The notes under the pieces were generated by a model. It saw only the letters and a list, made by a program, of their open reading frames with translations. It made no database searches and was not told where the DNA came from. Below are positions 20,525 to 31,610 of a stretch of 64,000 nucleotides of DNA, piece after piece. The DNA lies in contig JAPTJF010000218.1 in NCBI GenBank assembly GCA_029339195.1, positions 34,344 through 98,343 on the forward strand, in the 5' to 3' direction. Source of the stretch: Micractinium sp. NFX-FRZ (Eukaryota > Chlorophyta > Trebouxiophyceae > Chlorellales > Chlorellaceae). Position 1 is the stretch's first letter, and each line of letters begins with the position of its first letter. Made by a program: the position numbers and the translations under genes.

Positions 20525-23500
20525 TTAGGCCACCGAGAGCACGATCTTCCCCTTGTTGTGTCCCGCCTTGGTGATGTCCTGAGCCTCCCTGCAGGCAGAA
20601 GCAGCAGCAGCAGCAGCAGAAGAAGAGCAAGCCGACGGCCCGCTTGGTGCGCTGCAGCGGTGGCGCAGGGTTGTTGAGCTTGTGGCATGTGGCGCTCACG
20701 GCATCCACACAAAGGGAGGTGCATGCCTGCTGCTACCACTGCGCCAGCCAGCAGACAGGCGGGCAGAAGGAAGCATCCGGCGGGCAGCCCAGGCACTCAC
20801 GCCGCCTTCTCGAACAACGGCATCACGCGATCGATGACTGGCTTGACCTTGCCCGCGCTGAACAGCTCCGCCAGCTGCGCCAGCTGCACCCCGCTGGGCG
20901 ACACCCGCACCAAGCGATAGCGGGGACCCAGGCCCAGCGCGCTGCGCAGGAACCTGCAGTATGTGTTCAAAAGGATTCAACAACTTCCGTGTGTTGGCTT
21001 TGATTCTCGAACAGGGCAGTTGGGGGCCAGGGAGAGGAGCGGGCAGGCGGCACGGGCCAGGCCTCTGGCTGGGCTGCCACTTGCCAGACAGCGCAGGCAC
21101 ACACATCACACACACAAGCACAGCGCAGCCTGTGAATGGCGGGAGTGGCGGCCCTGTTGTGCAGCGCCCTGCCCCCAGCCGCAGCCGCACCCGAGCAGGT
21201 TGGTGCCAATCCGCGCTTCTACCAGGATTTGGACGTAGGTGCCCGTCTTCTTCGTCACCTGCAGGCTGCATGGCAGAAAGGCACAGCGTGGAGTCAGGAA
21301 CAAGCTACATCAGCTGAGTGCGCGTGATGGTGTGCACGGCGCTCTGTGCACGTGGCAGGGAGGCTGGCGCGGCACTGCAGCAGCTGGCGGAGCCTTCAGC
21401 AGCACAGGCACGCTTACCTGCGCTCCTCATACCCCTCCCTGACAATCGTGTCGATGACTGCATCGAAGGGGCGCTCCTTGTACACCTCTGCAGCAGCAGC
21501 AGCAGCAGCAGCAGCAGCGGCAATGGGGCCGCGCGTGTGCAAGCCAGGGGCTGGCAGGCCGGAGCAGGCCAGCATGCATGCAGCTGCAGCGGTCGGGGGG
21601 CGACGGGGGGCAGGGCCGTTGGCGCGTACAACCGGCCACTGGCAGGCCCACCGATGGATGACGCCCAGCTGCAAACAGCAGGACGGCACTTGCATTGTCT
21701 CATGTACCCTCTACACCGGTCGGCAGCCACCCTAGCAGCGGCGCACCCTCAAACCGCTCCTGCGTGTAGTCCACCACCTCGTCAGCTCCCAGGCTCCTCA
21801 CAAAGTCGACGTTCCTGGTGGATGCGGTGGTGGTCACATGCAGCCCACGCACCTTGGCCAGCTGAGGAGGCGGGGCGGGGCGGCGTTGGCGGGGAGGTAA
21901 GGAGCATGAAAAGGTCGGGGGCGCGGGGAGGCGGGGCTTCCAGATGCCGGGGGGCGGGGGGCTACCACTGCGCACCTGCCCCCGCTTTGTATGCAGCTCT
22001 CACAACGGGCTGCCCAGCCAGCTGCCATCCCCCAAGATCCGTATCCCCCATCCCACGCGCCGCACCTGCAGGGCAAACGTCCCCACGCCACCGGCGCCTG
22101 CATGCATGAGCACACGCTGCCCCGGCTGCACCCTTGCGGCGTCCAGGGCCTGCGAAACAGGGCAGGGCGGGGCAGGGTGGCGAGCAGGCGCGTCGACGGG
22201 CACGGGGACAGGGAAGGGCAGCCATACAGCAGACAGGGAGAGGGCTGCTCTTGAGAGGCTGCATGCAGGTCTGTGGGGCACTGCCAGTCAATCATTTGGA
22301 GCCCTCCCCCTCCTCCCATGTCAACCTCTGAGGCCACCACACCCCTCTTAGCTGACCCCTGGCACCCACCTGCCAGGCTGTCAGCGACACCAGTGGGAAG
22401 GCGGCGGCCTGCTCAAAGCTCATGCCCTCTGGGATGCGCGCCAGCGCCGACTCTGGCATGACGACTTGCGAGGCATAGGCGCCAAGGTAGCCTGCCCTCA
22501 GGCCAAACACGCGGTCACCTGGGGGCGGCACAGGGGAGCGTGGCACAGCACTGGACTGAGGCGAGGGGCCAGCAGTGGGCAGACCAGCGGGTTGTGCAGC
22601 GCATGTGCCACGATCTGCTTCATCTTGCAACAAACATTGTTTGTTTGTTTGGGGAGTGTGCACAGTTGCAAAGGCCATGTTGTGGCGACACACCTGGCTT
22701 GAGTGCGCTGCTGGAGTCTGCCTCCACCACCACCCCGGCCACATCACCGCCAGGGACGGCCGGCACCTTGGACCCGGCCAGCCAGCCACCCATGCCCTCC
22801 CGTAGCCTGCAAGGCAGCAGCAGCAGGGCGGGGAATCAATGATGGGAAGGGGAGGGGAGAAGAGCGCCCTCCTTGCCCGTGGTCAGCAGGGGGGTGGGGT
22901 GCAGCTGCAGCAGGGCCGGCAAGCGGGCAGGGGGAGTGAAGGCGTAGCAAGCAGTTGTGAGAGAGCAGGAGGACACCGTGCACAGGCAGGCACAGGCGGG
23001 GTGGGCAAAGGCAGGGATAGGAGGTGGATGGGGACAGGCAGGCGCAGGCGGGTGGTCAAAAGGTGAGAACAGGCCAGCAGGCATGTGGAGGTACAGGCAG
23101 GGTACACTGACGGGGCGAGCGGTCAGGCACAGCAGCAGAACCCGATGCGCTGCTCTGCTCCACGCTGCTGCTGGGAGGGCTGCAGACAATTCGGGGTGCC
23201 GGCAGGCATGCCGATGCCACGGAAGCAGCGCAGCAGCTGTGGCTCAGCCGCAGCTGGTGCAAGCGGAGGTTGAATTGCTGCAGCACGCTGGCCCCCCTGC
23301 TTGTCCTCACTTGTAGTCCACGGGGTTGACAGAGGTGCACTTGACGTCAATCAGCACCTGCTGGGCCTTGCGCACCGGCACCGGCCGCTCGGCAACCTCG
23401 AGCACGGAGGAGTCCCCATGCTTGCGGTACTGTACCACTCTAGCCGTGGGGCCGGGGCTTGCAGCCGAGGCTGACGCCATGCTGTGGCTCTGCAGGAGCT

Positions 23501-23564
23501 CACCGGGTGTCAAGGCAGGGTTTCCTGAATCACTCAAGAAGAATGATTCAAGGGCAACTGCCAT
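20525..23564 (-). CDS. Zinc-type alcohol dehydrogenase-like / NADPH:quinone oxidoreductase
   Basis: Nine exons, 23564-23311, 22806-22694, 22518-22370, 22149-22066, 21861-21747, 21487-21418, 21265-21191, 20953-20801 and 20588-20525, give 358 residues in phase. It belongs to the medium-chain dehydrogenase/reductase superfamily, quinone-oxidoreductase branch, which uses NADPH and lacks zinc. Visible are the GroES-like N-domain (VKCTSVNPVDYK, then VPGGDVAGVV), the nucleotide-binding glycine motif HAGAGGVGTFALQ near 187-199, and LGADEVVDYTQERF. The ending is AGHNKGKIVLSVA. No catalytic or structural zinc cysteines are seen. Plant relatives include the chloroplast envelope ceQORH and RTN4IP1-like enzymes that reduce reactive carbonyls; which one applies is undecided. 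The first 30 residues (MAVALESFFLSDSGNP onward) are not a clear transit peptide; an internal Met-Ala-Ser-Ala at about 29 is an alternative start. A CAG run abuts the acceptor of exon 6. Confidence 0.88.
21489..21519. repeat. CAG/CTG run next to a splice acceptor
   Basis: About ten GCA/CAG units on the plus strand (CTG on the coding strand) directly abut the acceptor of oxidoreductase exon 6. The repeat therefore replaces the usual pyrimidine tract and offers many CTGCAG-like acceptors in a row. Confidence 0.7.
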
Positions 23565-24488
23565 TCTCTGCTAAAACATGTTCAATGGAGAGCTCTAACA
23601 GAGAGGGTCATGTTCTAGAAGGCACGGCCGCAACGCGCGTTCGCCGCCGCCACTGCTGCCCGCCCGTCCTGGCTGGCTGTGGAAGCGACTGAATACCCGC
23701 GCACCTCTCTGGGTGTCAGCTGAGCGTGTCAACAGAGCACAGCACCTGAAGGGCGCAGCAGTAGCAGTGGTGGCACACCCGCTGGCGCGCTGCAGCAAAC
23801 AGACCCGAGCGCTGCTGGCTTCTAACAGCAGCACGAGCACAGGGAAAGCGAACGAGGTGCGCTGAAGCCGAGAAGCGGACGGTTTGAGCGAGTTCTCACC
23901 ACCGAACTAGAAGTTCACTAGACACCCAGGTCCAAGGATCCCCACTGCCTTTCACGCATGCGAACACGTTAGAGACGCATGCAAGCACATTCACAGGCAG
24001 TAAGGAAACCTCTGCAGTCATGCCAGCATCTCCAGCCTCCTCGCTCTCCGTGAGGTGATCACCCTGTGCACCAGCAGCAAGCCGCCCCACCAGTTGGCGG
24101 GTAAGGTGGGGGCAGCACAGTTCTGACGCGGGCACCGCCGAGTGGCACAGTGGTCTGGTCACTCCAAACCGCGTAGGAATCTTTGCCTGCTATAGACCTT
24201 CACTGAATACCCCTTTGTGTCTCAGATTTACACGCCGCAGCAAAAAATGTGCTGAAACGTGGAGGCCGCCGCCAGCCCTTGCCACCTCTCACAAGGTGCA
24301 CGGCATCCACTTGGGCTGCACGTGCCCTCATCTCTCCATGTCGGTGCGGCGTGCTCACAAGCGACACCCTCAAGTCATCACCTCTTGGGATTGATGCCGC
24401 CTCCTCCCCCGTGAGGGGAGGCCCCAGAACGTGGAAAGTGCTGAGCAACTCGGCAGGCCTTGCCACCTGTGAAGAAGAATGTGGCCCG
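23565..24488. other. Spacer between two minus-strand genes
   Basis: No exon is recognised. It contains the oxidoreductase promoter side and the 3' UTR of the DUF924 gene, with TTACA (minus-strand TGTAA) at 24228-24232. A tRNA A-box-like string near 24152 has no partner and is listed under rejected items. Confidence 0.35.
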
Positions 24489-26632
24489 TCACCACTTGGG
24501 GATGGTGCCCGCCGCGATGCCCGCCGCCTCCTCCTCCGTGGAGGGGCGCCCCAGGATGGCGTTGCGGTGCGGGAAACGGCCCCACTGCTGCACCACTTCG
24601 AGGTGGGATTTCGCATACTTGACATTACCCTGCATAGGGGAGAGGGATCAGGGACAGGGCTCATGTTGCGGCTGAACGGTGGGGCTGGGTGGGGGCCCGC
24701 GGCAGCAGCAGAAGCAGCAGGAGCAGGAGCAGGAGCAGGGCGATTCGGCGCCAGTGGAGCATCAGCAGACGCCCAACTGGTGACTTGACTCCCCCTGCTC
24801 TGCATCTGACCGCTGCCTGTGCTGCGAGGGCAAGCACCCCGCCCCGCACCCGCCCATCCACAGCCAGCCGGCTGTGTAGGCGCCAACAACTTGCATGCCA
24901 CGCTCTCCGCCAGGCATTCCCCAGGCATTCCACGCTTTTCCGCAGGCCCCCGCCCCACCTGCGCCATCTCCGCCATGTTGGTCAGCCCGCCCGCCGCGCA
25001 CTCCTGCGCCAGCGCCTCAAACCGCGCCACACACTCCTGCAGGGTGCAAGGACAAGGGGGAAGCACAGCAGGCAGGCAGGCGGGGCCCAGCTGGTTTGGG
25101 GGGGAACTCTCGGCTCCACTACCGTTCGCACCCTGGGCACAGCCCCCAGCAGGCCTCCTGACGCTTCCACCCAAGCCCGCCAAGCTGTTCAGTGGCAGCT
25201 GCGTACAATGCAGTCCTTCAGCTGGCCTACCCGCCTCCCAGCCAGTGCCGGCGCAAGAGGCACTGCAGCAGTGCCAGCAGCTGCCTAGCCCCCAGCATGC
25301 TCCCCACGTGCTCGCTCACTTCCACCACCCCACAGGGGCCACTGCAGGCCCTCACGCCAGCCCTGCAACCTCGGCAGTCCCACCCTGGCTGGCCCCCCCC
25401 CTCCCCTCGCTGGGCCCGCCTCACCTCCTGGTCTGCCAGCTCCTCGCTGTGCATGAGGGGCATGTAGACAAACACACGCTGGATGGGGAGCAGCTGGCGG
25501 TCGGACCCGCTGGCCTGAGGGGTAGGGAAGGGCAGGGAAGCGGTGAGAACGGCGGCAGGAGGAGGGGTGGGCGGGCAGGGGGGCAGGGGAAGCGGTACAG
25601 GGGCATGTGAGGAAGGAAGGGATCGGCGCGGGAGCAGGGGGGCATGGCACGATTCCAAAACCAAGGCTTCATCGCGAGACAATGCTGCAGCACTCTGGCA
25701 GCAAAAGCAAGGCTTCATCGCGGCACAACGCTGCAGCACTTTGGCAGCCCCCTGCATCCCAGGCGAAGCCGCACACTGCCCGTCTGCCTTGCGCCTGGCT
25801 CCAGTGCCCCGCCCATCCCGCACCGACCTCACCCCCTCCCTCCCCGCTGCCACCCACCATGAGGCCCTTGGCCCAGCCCAGCGCCCGGACGTCTGACGCG
25901 TACATCTTGGCTGTGCCGCGGAAGGCGTTTCTGAACAACTGATCGCCCAGCACGATACCGGCCAGCGCTCCCAGCGGGCGCTCCGCCCAGCTGTCGAGCT
26001 CCCCCCTCAGCAGGGCCTCGCAGTCGGGCGTGAACTTGTCCACAATCTCAGCGTCCACAGCAGGCCCGCCCATGAACCAGATCTTGAACTTCTCGGCCCG
26101 CTTGTCGTCGGGGGCGGCAGCCTCCCAGCCCTCGCCAAACCTGCGGCGCGGGCAGCGGGCGGAGCACGGGCAGGGGGCGCTCGGCACAAATGATAGTGCT
26201 GCATGGGCAGGCGCTCCGCATGCAGCCCAGGACGGCACCATGTAAACGTGTACAACTGAGTGCCAATAACCTACGATACTCGGACTAGAGTGCTGGTTAA
26301 TTATTGAAGGACATCATACTGCATAAGCATGGGAGCACCGGTGAATGGCGGCGGATGACGGCATCCCCTCACCAGAAGTCTAGGATGGCTTGCGCCCGTG
26401 GCGAAAGCTCCTGGGCAGCCATGGTGCACAGCAGTCTGGAGCTAACAGCACCAGTGGCAAACAAGCGGCGGTGGTACCTGCGGCTGTAGGACGGTAGCCT
26501 GGACTGAACAAGTGGTCTGCAGGTTGGGCTGTTCTTCAGGCTGTTGGCAGTTCGCAGAGCGATGTGGGGCAGGAGCGACGCAAGTGAGGGAGTGCCCCGG
26601 TTGCAGAGGCTGGCCAAAAACCCTGCTGCCAT
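24489..26632 (-). CDS. DUF924 family protein, probably organelle-targeted
   Basis: Five exons, 26632-26373, 26140-25858, 25514-25425, 25036-24959 and 24629-24489, give 283 residues in phase. The family (DUF924, TPR-like fold) is widespread in bacteria, algae and plants and has no established reaction. Diagnostic stretches are LSPRAQAILDFWFGEGWEA near the start, WFMGGPAVDAEI, GIVLGDQLFRNAFRGTAKM, QRVFVYMPLMHSEELADQE and the C-terminal GRFPHRNAILGRPSTEEEA. The ATG at 26632 adds about 70 residues rich in Arg, Ser and Leu with almost no acidic residues before the conserved MAAQELSPRAQ. This looks like a mitochondrial or chloroplast presequence; the ATG at 26422 would give a cytosolic form. The last exon is duplicated at 20225-20331. 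The gene is divergent from the starch-binding phosphatase gene, with only 329 bases between starts. Confidence 0.88.
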
Positions 26633-26961
26633 ACAGAGCCGGGCGCGCTGCAGAGATCTTTCGGCACCCTGTCACTGCTTCCAATGACCGTGAATAGGCG
26701 TGTGAGGTGGGCAGAAGCCACCGCAAGGGGCGGACAGCCTGAGGACGCCACGGCACAGCATGGCACTGCGACCTGGCAGCTCGCTCTTCCTTCAGCTGTG
26801 CCGCGCTCCCCTTGCTTCAGGCGCACGCGTCTCAGCGTGCTCAATATCTCCCCACCACCGTGCTGGCTTGATCGCGCCAAACTCATTTTCTCCCACGCGC
26901 CCGCCTGCACCCCTGCCTCTGTTTCTCAGCCATACAGCCCACCGGCAGCCGTGAGCGCCTA
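26633..26961. promoter_or_regulatory. Short divergent promoter, DUF924 (-) / CBM-phosphatase (+)
   Basis: Only 329 bases separate the two start codons, so both promoters and 5' leaders must be packed or shared here. No TATA box or clear repeated operator is seen. Both products look organelle-targeted, so co-regulation is possible but not shown. Confidence 0.4.
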
Positions 26962-29900
26962 ATGGCGGCAGCCAGCAGGGCCCTCGTGGCCCCGCTCCCC
27001 ACCGGGCGGCACAGTGTGGTGGCGCCCGCCCCGGCGCCGCCGGCACGCCTCCCACGCGGCAGCCGGCCGGCGCATCGGGCGCGGGCCGCATCAGAGCTGC
27101 TGCAGCACCAGGACACAACACCCTCAGCCACGACACCGCGGTACAATGGCAACGGCGCCGCAAACGGCTCTGCCGCGGCCGCCGCCGCCGCCGCCGGTCA
27201 GCAGCCGCCCCCCGACCCTGCGTCTGCGGGCCTCATCGTCACGTGCTTCAAGTGGCCCGCAGCCCTGGGCGGGCACGAGGTGTCTGTGTGCGGCAGCTTC
27301 AGCAACTGGGAGCCCGTTGCGCTGCACCAGGCCACGCCAGGCGGCGACTTTGTGCGCTCCCTGGCGCTGCCCCCCGGCTCCGCCTACTTCAAGTACCTCG
27401 TGGACGGGGACTGGATCTGCTCGCCCTGCGAGCAGGTGGGCCTCCTGGTCTGGGTTGGAGTGGCTGTTGAAGTCGGGGTGGCCAGCGTGGCGCTACCCGC
27501 TGGGTGGGCGGGGGGGGGGGATGCATGCAGGGGGCGGGCACAGGCAGCTGCGTGGGTCTGCAGGCTTCACGCAACGATGGGCGGCGGGAAACCCCACGTT
27601 CTGCTCTTGTATCTGACCGACTGCCTTTCCACCCTCCCTGCCTGCAGGTGGTGGCCAACGGCAAGGGGTACAACAACCATCGGTGCGCAGCCAAGCAGGG
27701 CATGCGGATGTGGGTGCACTGGGAGCCAGCCGGCAACACAGCGGCAGGCTACACAGCGGCAGGGCAGGCATGCCAGGGCTGGGGAGGGCAGGTCTGATCA
27801 CGGCTGCCCCATCAGTGTGGCTGTGTGCCTACTGGCAGCCTGAATCCCACTGAATCGGTGCTCAGCTGTCAATCTGTCGCGCAGCCGTGCAGCCGCCTGG
27901 TCCCCGCCCGCGTGGCGCCCCTCCCCGGCTTTGCCGCCCCCTGCCCTCACTCTGCGCCTGACCTCTGCTCTCCCTCCGCTCCCGCCTGGTTTCTCGCCGC
28001 CCCCGCTGCCGCCGCTGCAGGCTCATCCAGCCCACGGCCACCTTCACCTGGCGCAGCGGCGAGCTGGGCGGGCAGGATGTGCTGCTCACCGGCAGCTTCA
28101 ACAGCTGGGCAGAGCTGCTGCCCCTGGCCTGGGATGCCTCGGCGGGCTGCCACCAGCTGCGCTGCTGCCTGCCGCAGGGGCACTACGAGTTCCAGTACTT
28201 TGTGGACGGACAGTGGCTGCTGTGCCCCACGCAGCCCACCAGCCTGACGGAGCAGGGCCGCCTGGTCAACAGGTGGGCGCTGTGCTGGCAGGCAGGCAGC
28301 GGGGGGTGGTGCCGGTCCCGGCAGGCAGTGTTGTTTTGCAAGCGGCGGCGAGGGGCTGGGACGGCAGGAGGGCAAGGGGAGGGTGGGAGCGGCCCTGTGG
28401 CCTTGCTGTGGGTGCGTGCTTTGGCAGTCTGCTGTGACCTGGCACAACTGCTTCCTGCCAGCTCTCGCGCGACTCAACTTGACCGCACCCACCCCACCCC
28501 TGCCCCTGCCCCCAACCTGCAGCGTGGAGGTCCACTCCCCTCCCGCCTTCCACATCCACTACGCCACCGGCTGGGCCGGCGCGGTGCTGCACTGGCGCCA
28601 GGTGGCGGCGCCGGGGCAGCCCGAGGCGCGCTGGGAGGCGGTGCCCATGCACTCCACCGCCTCGCGCGCGCGCCCCAAGGGCGGCTACTGGCTGACAGCA
28701 ATCGTGTGCGCCACGCCGCTGGACAAGGGGGAGGAGGCCCCCGGCAGCAGCCACGCCAGCGGCAGCGGCAGCATCAGTGGCAGCGCTGCGGGGCGCGTGG
28801 CGGGGCTGTCGGTGGACGACGGCGACGCGCAGGCGCGCGGCTTCCGCCCCATTGAGTTCTTCATCTCCAGCGCCGACGGCAGCCAGGAGGACCGCCCCTG
28901 GAAGACGGCCGCCTACCGCGTGGGCCACCCCGGCGGCTACAAGCTGCGCTCCGGGGGGCTGCGCCCCTTCCCGCAGGCCACTCGGCCGCCCATGATGCTG
29001 GTGGGTGGGGCGAGGATAGGTGGGGCAGTGGGCTTGGCTTGGCTGTGCAGGGTGGGGTGGTAGGAGAGCAGAGTGGGGCGGCCCAGCAAGGTCGCCTTGC
29101 TCTGCGCGTCTGCCAATGGCATTGTCACTGCACCGCCCTCACCTCAATGCTCTTGCTCCCACGCTCCTTGCCACTCCTGGCTGCCCCGCTCTTTGCCGGT
29201 CACTAAGGGTGTGGGTGGCACCACGGCAGACGCGCCTGTCCCTCCCTCTCTTTCCTCGCCTAACTTCCCCTGACACCACCCACGCCCCTAGCTTGTTGCC
29301 AACACCACACGACACCCCTCTCTCCTTCTGTGCTGCACATCATCATCATGATCGCACTCTTTGCGCTTTCCCCCTGCGCCAGGTCAGCGACTTGGACGGC
29401 ACCATGGTGGGCGACGGCGACGAGGCGGATGCCTGCACCCAGGACTTTGGCAACTACTGGGAGGAGAATGCGGCGCTGGCAGGCGGCGTGCTGGTCTACA
29501 ACACTGGCAGGTGAGGCGGTGGGGAGGGAAGATGATTGGGGGTGGGGGGACATCGACACCGGCATGCATGTGAGGTGCTGGATGCCCCCCTGCCTCCCGT
29601 CTCCGTCTCGCTACCGCCTGGTCCCTGCAGTAGCCTGCGCCCACTGCCAATTCTCATCTCACCCATCTCTTTGTTGCAGGCCCCCTCTCATCTTGTACTC
29701 GCCCCACCCCGCACCCACCCACACGCACCTGTTCCCTCCCCCCCGCAGGAGCCTGGGCCAGTTCCAGGGCCTGCTGGAGCACAAGGCCGGCGCCCTGCCC
29801 GTCCCCGACGTCCTCATCACCGCAGTGGGAACCAAGATCTGGCGGCTAGACTGCGAGGGCGGCACGCGCGGCACCGCCACGGGCACCGCCTGGCAGGAGG

Positions 29901-31610
29901 ACCACCAGTGGGCGCGCACGCTGGACGAGGGGTGGGACCTGGCGCAGGTGGGGGGGGCGGGTGGAGGGGCGCTGGAGGGGTGTCCCAGCAGGTGGGGCGT
30001 GGTGGCATGGGGCATATGCACCCCCACCTCACTCTGCAGGGTGCACCACCAGGGCCTGCGCCCGGGGCCCAGTGCAGGGCGCGGCGTGCATGTCGTGCAA
30101 AGCGACGTGCAGGGCTTGGGCGGGGTGGTGGGGAGAGCGCCCGTACGTGCTGTGCTGGGGTGGGATGGCTGCCAGCCTCAGCCCAGCCCTCCGACCCTTG
30201 CCCCACCTGTCACCTGCTCTGCCCCTTGACACTTTTGGCCTGTTGCAGATCCGGCAAGCCGTGCAGGCGGTGCTGGACCGGCGGGGGGATGCGGCCTTCT
30301 GGCTGGTGAGAGCGGGAGGGAGGGGATGGAGCAGGGGGAGAGGGAGGGGAAGAGGGCAGCAGCCGGGGCTCAGGTGGCTCAGCACAGCTGGTTTGCACCT
30401 GGCGGGCATCAATCTGCCCATCCAAGCTCCGTTCGGGCTGTCTGCCAACCACGCCAGCCCACTGGCTTGCTACTGGTGAAGGTGCACTTGCCGCCCTGCT
30501 TCCAGCTGCGTGCAGCGCCTGACCGCCCCTCTCTGCCTTCACCATCCACCATGCCTCGAGCCCCCCTGCCCCGTCACGCTGACCCTCCGCCCCCTTTGAT
30601 CCCCTGCTCCTCTGCCTCGCCTCGCCTCGCCTGTCGCAGGACAACGGCACGGAGCACCCGCACCGCGTGTGCATCTCCGCGCGTGCCGACGTGACCCCCT
30701 CCGTGGTGACCGAGCTGGAGAGGAGCGTGAACGAGCGCGGCCTGCAGGTGGGTGGGTGGGCCCAAAGAAAGTGCTGCGTAGGGATGGGTGGTTGGGGTGC
30801 TGGGGGCACTTGCGCACCCTCACTGGCAGCGGATCTTGAGTGATGGTGACAGACGGATTGCAGTCTGCAGGCACAGGAAGTGCTGTGCAAGGGGTCACAC
30901 TGGGCTGAGGCAGACACTGCGCCCTGCTCATGTCCACCCTCGCTTGGTGCTCACTGTCAGGACTCTCGTGCCCACCGCCTCCTCCCGTCTTCCTCGCCCC
31001 CTGCAGTGCAAGGTGATCGTGAGCGGCACCGGCGACTGGCGGTACGTCGACGTCACCGCCGCCCGCGCCGGCAAGCTGGCCGCCCTGGAGTACGTGCGCC
31101 AGCTGTACGGCGTGCACCACACGCGCTGCGTGGCGGCGGGCGACTCGGGCAACGACACGCTCATGCTGGGTGGGCGCAACCTGGCCATCGGTGAGCGGCA
31201 GCTGCTTTCATGAGGCTCAACCGTTGGTGGGAAGCAAGAGTGGGTTGGGCAGAGCGGGCACGGCACGCTCTGCTGGCCGTGCGCAACGATGGGCCTTGAT
31301 TGCAAGGGCAGCCACCTGGTGGCCTGGCAGCGAACCCGTGCCGTGCTCCCCGCCTCCTAACAGCGCAGGTGGTGCAGTCTGGCGCCTCCCCCACTTCCCG
31401 CCCTCGCCTGCCCCATAACTGCCCCCCTTCACCCCCCCCCCCTCACTCCCCCCTCCTCACTCCCCTCTGCCTCCCGCAGTGGTGGGCAACGCGCAGCCCG
31501 AGCTGGTTCAGTGGGTGCTGGAGCAGCCTCAGGAGGAGCGCATGGTGGTGACGGATGCGCCCATGGCACGAGGCATACTGGAGGGCATGGCGCGCCACGG
31601 CCTCTACTGA
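26962..31610 (+). CDS. Fusion: two CBM48-like, one CBM25/53-like and a sucrose-phosphatase-like HAD domain
   Basis: Ten exons, 26962-27435, 27648-27682, 28021-28272, 28523-29000, 29383-29510, 29749-29947, 30249-30305, 30640-30747, 31007-31190 and 31480-31610, give 681 residues in phase. Residues 1-50 are Ala/Arg/Pro-rich without acids, like a chloroplast transit peptide. Two AMPK/isoamylase-type glycogen-binding modules follow: near 90-170 (VSVCGSFSNWEPV, then YFKYLVDGDWICSP) and 172-253 (VLLTGSFNSWAELLPL, then FQYFVDGQWLLCP). Residues 254-413 (FHIHYATGWAGAVLHWR, then IEFFISSADGSQEDRPW) resemble CBM25/53. The rest is an HAD phosphatase of the sucrose-6-phosphate phosphatase type: VSDLDGTMVGD at 414-424, TKIWRLD and GDSGNDTLML near 621-630. 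Sucrose phosphatases act in the cytosol and lack such modules, so the likely role is a starch-associated sugar-phosphate phosphatase in the plastid. That role is inference. TGTAA lies at 32701-32705. Confidence 0.88.

Noticed and set aside
24150..24215. tRNA-like string with a TGGCNNAGTGG A-box
   Set aside because: No B-box (GGTTCRANNCC) follows, and no acceptor stem or cloverleaf can be drawn.
24200..25183. 327-codon minus-strand frame across DUF924 exons 4 and 5
   Set aside because: It is a frame-shifted read-through of exon and intron. The true frame gives the DUF924 C-terminal motif and a stop at 24489.
30210..30917. 235-codon minus-strand frame inside the CBM-phosphatase gene
   Set aside because: It is antisense to exons and introns of a well-supported plus-strand gene and has no recognisable motif.
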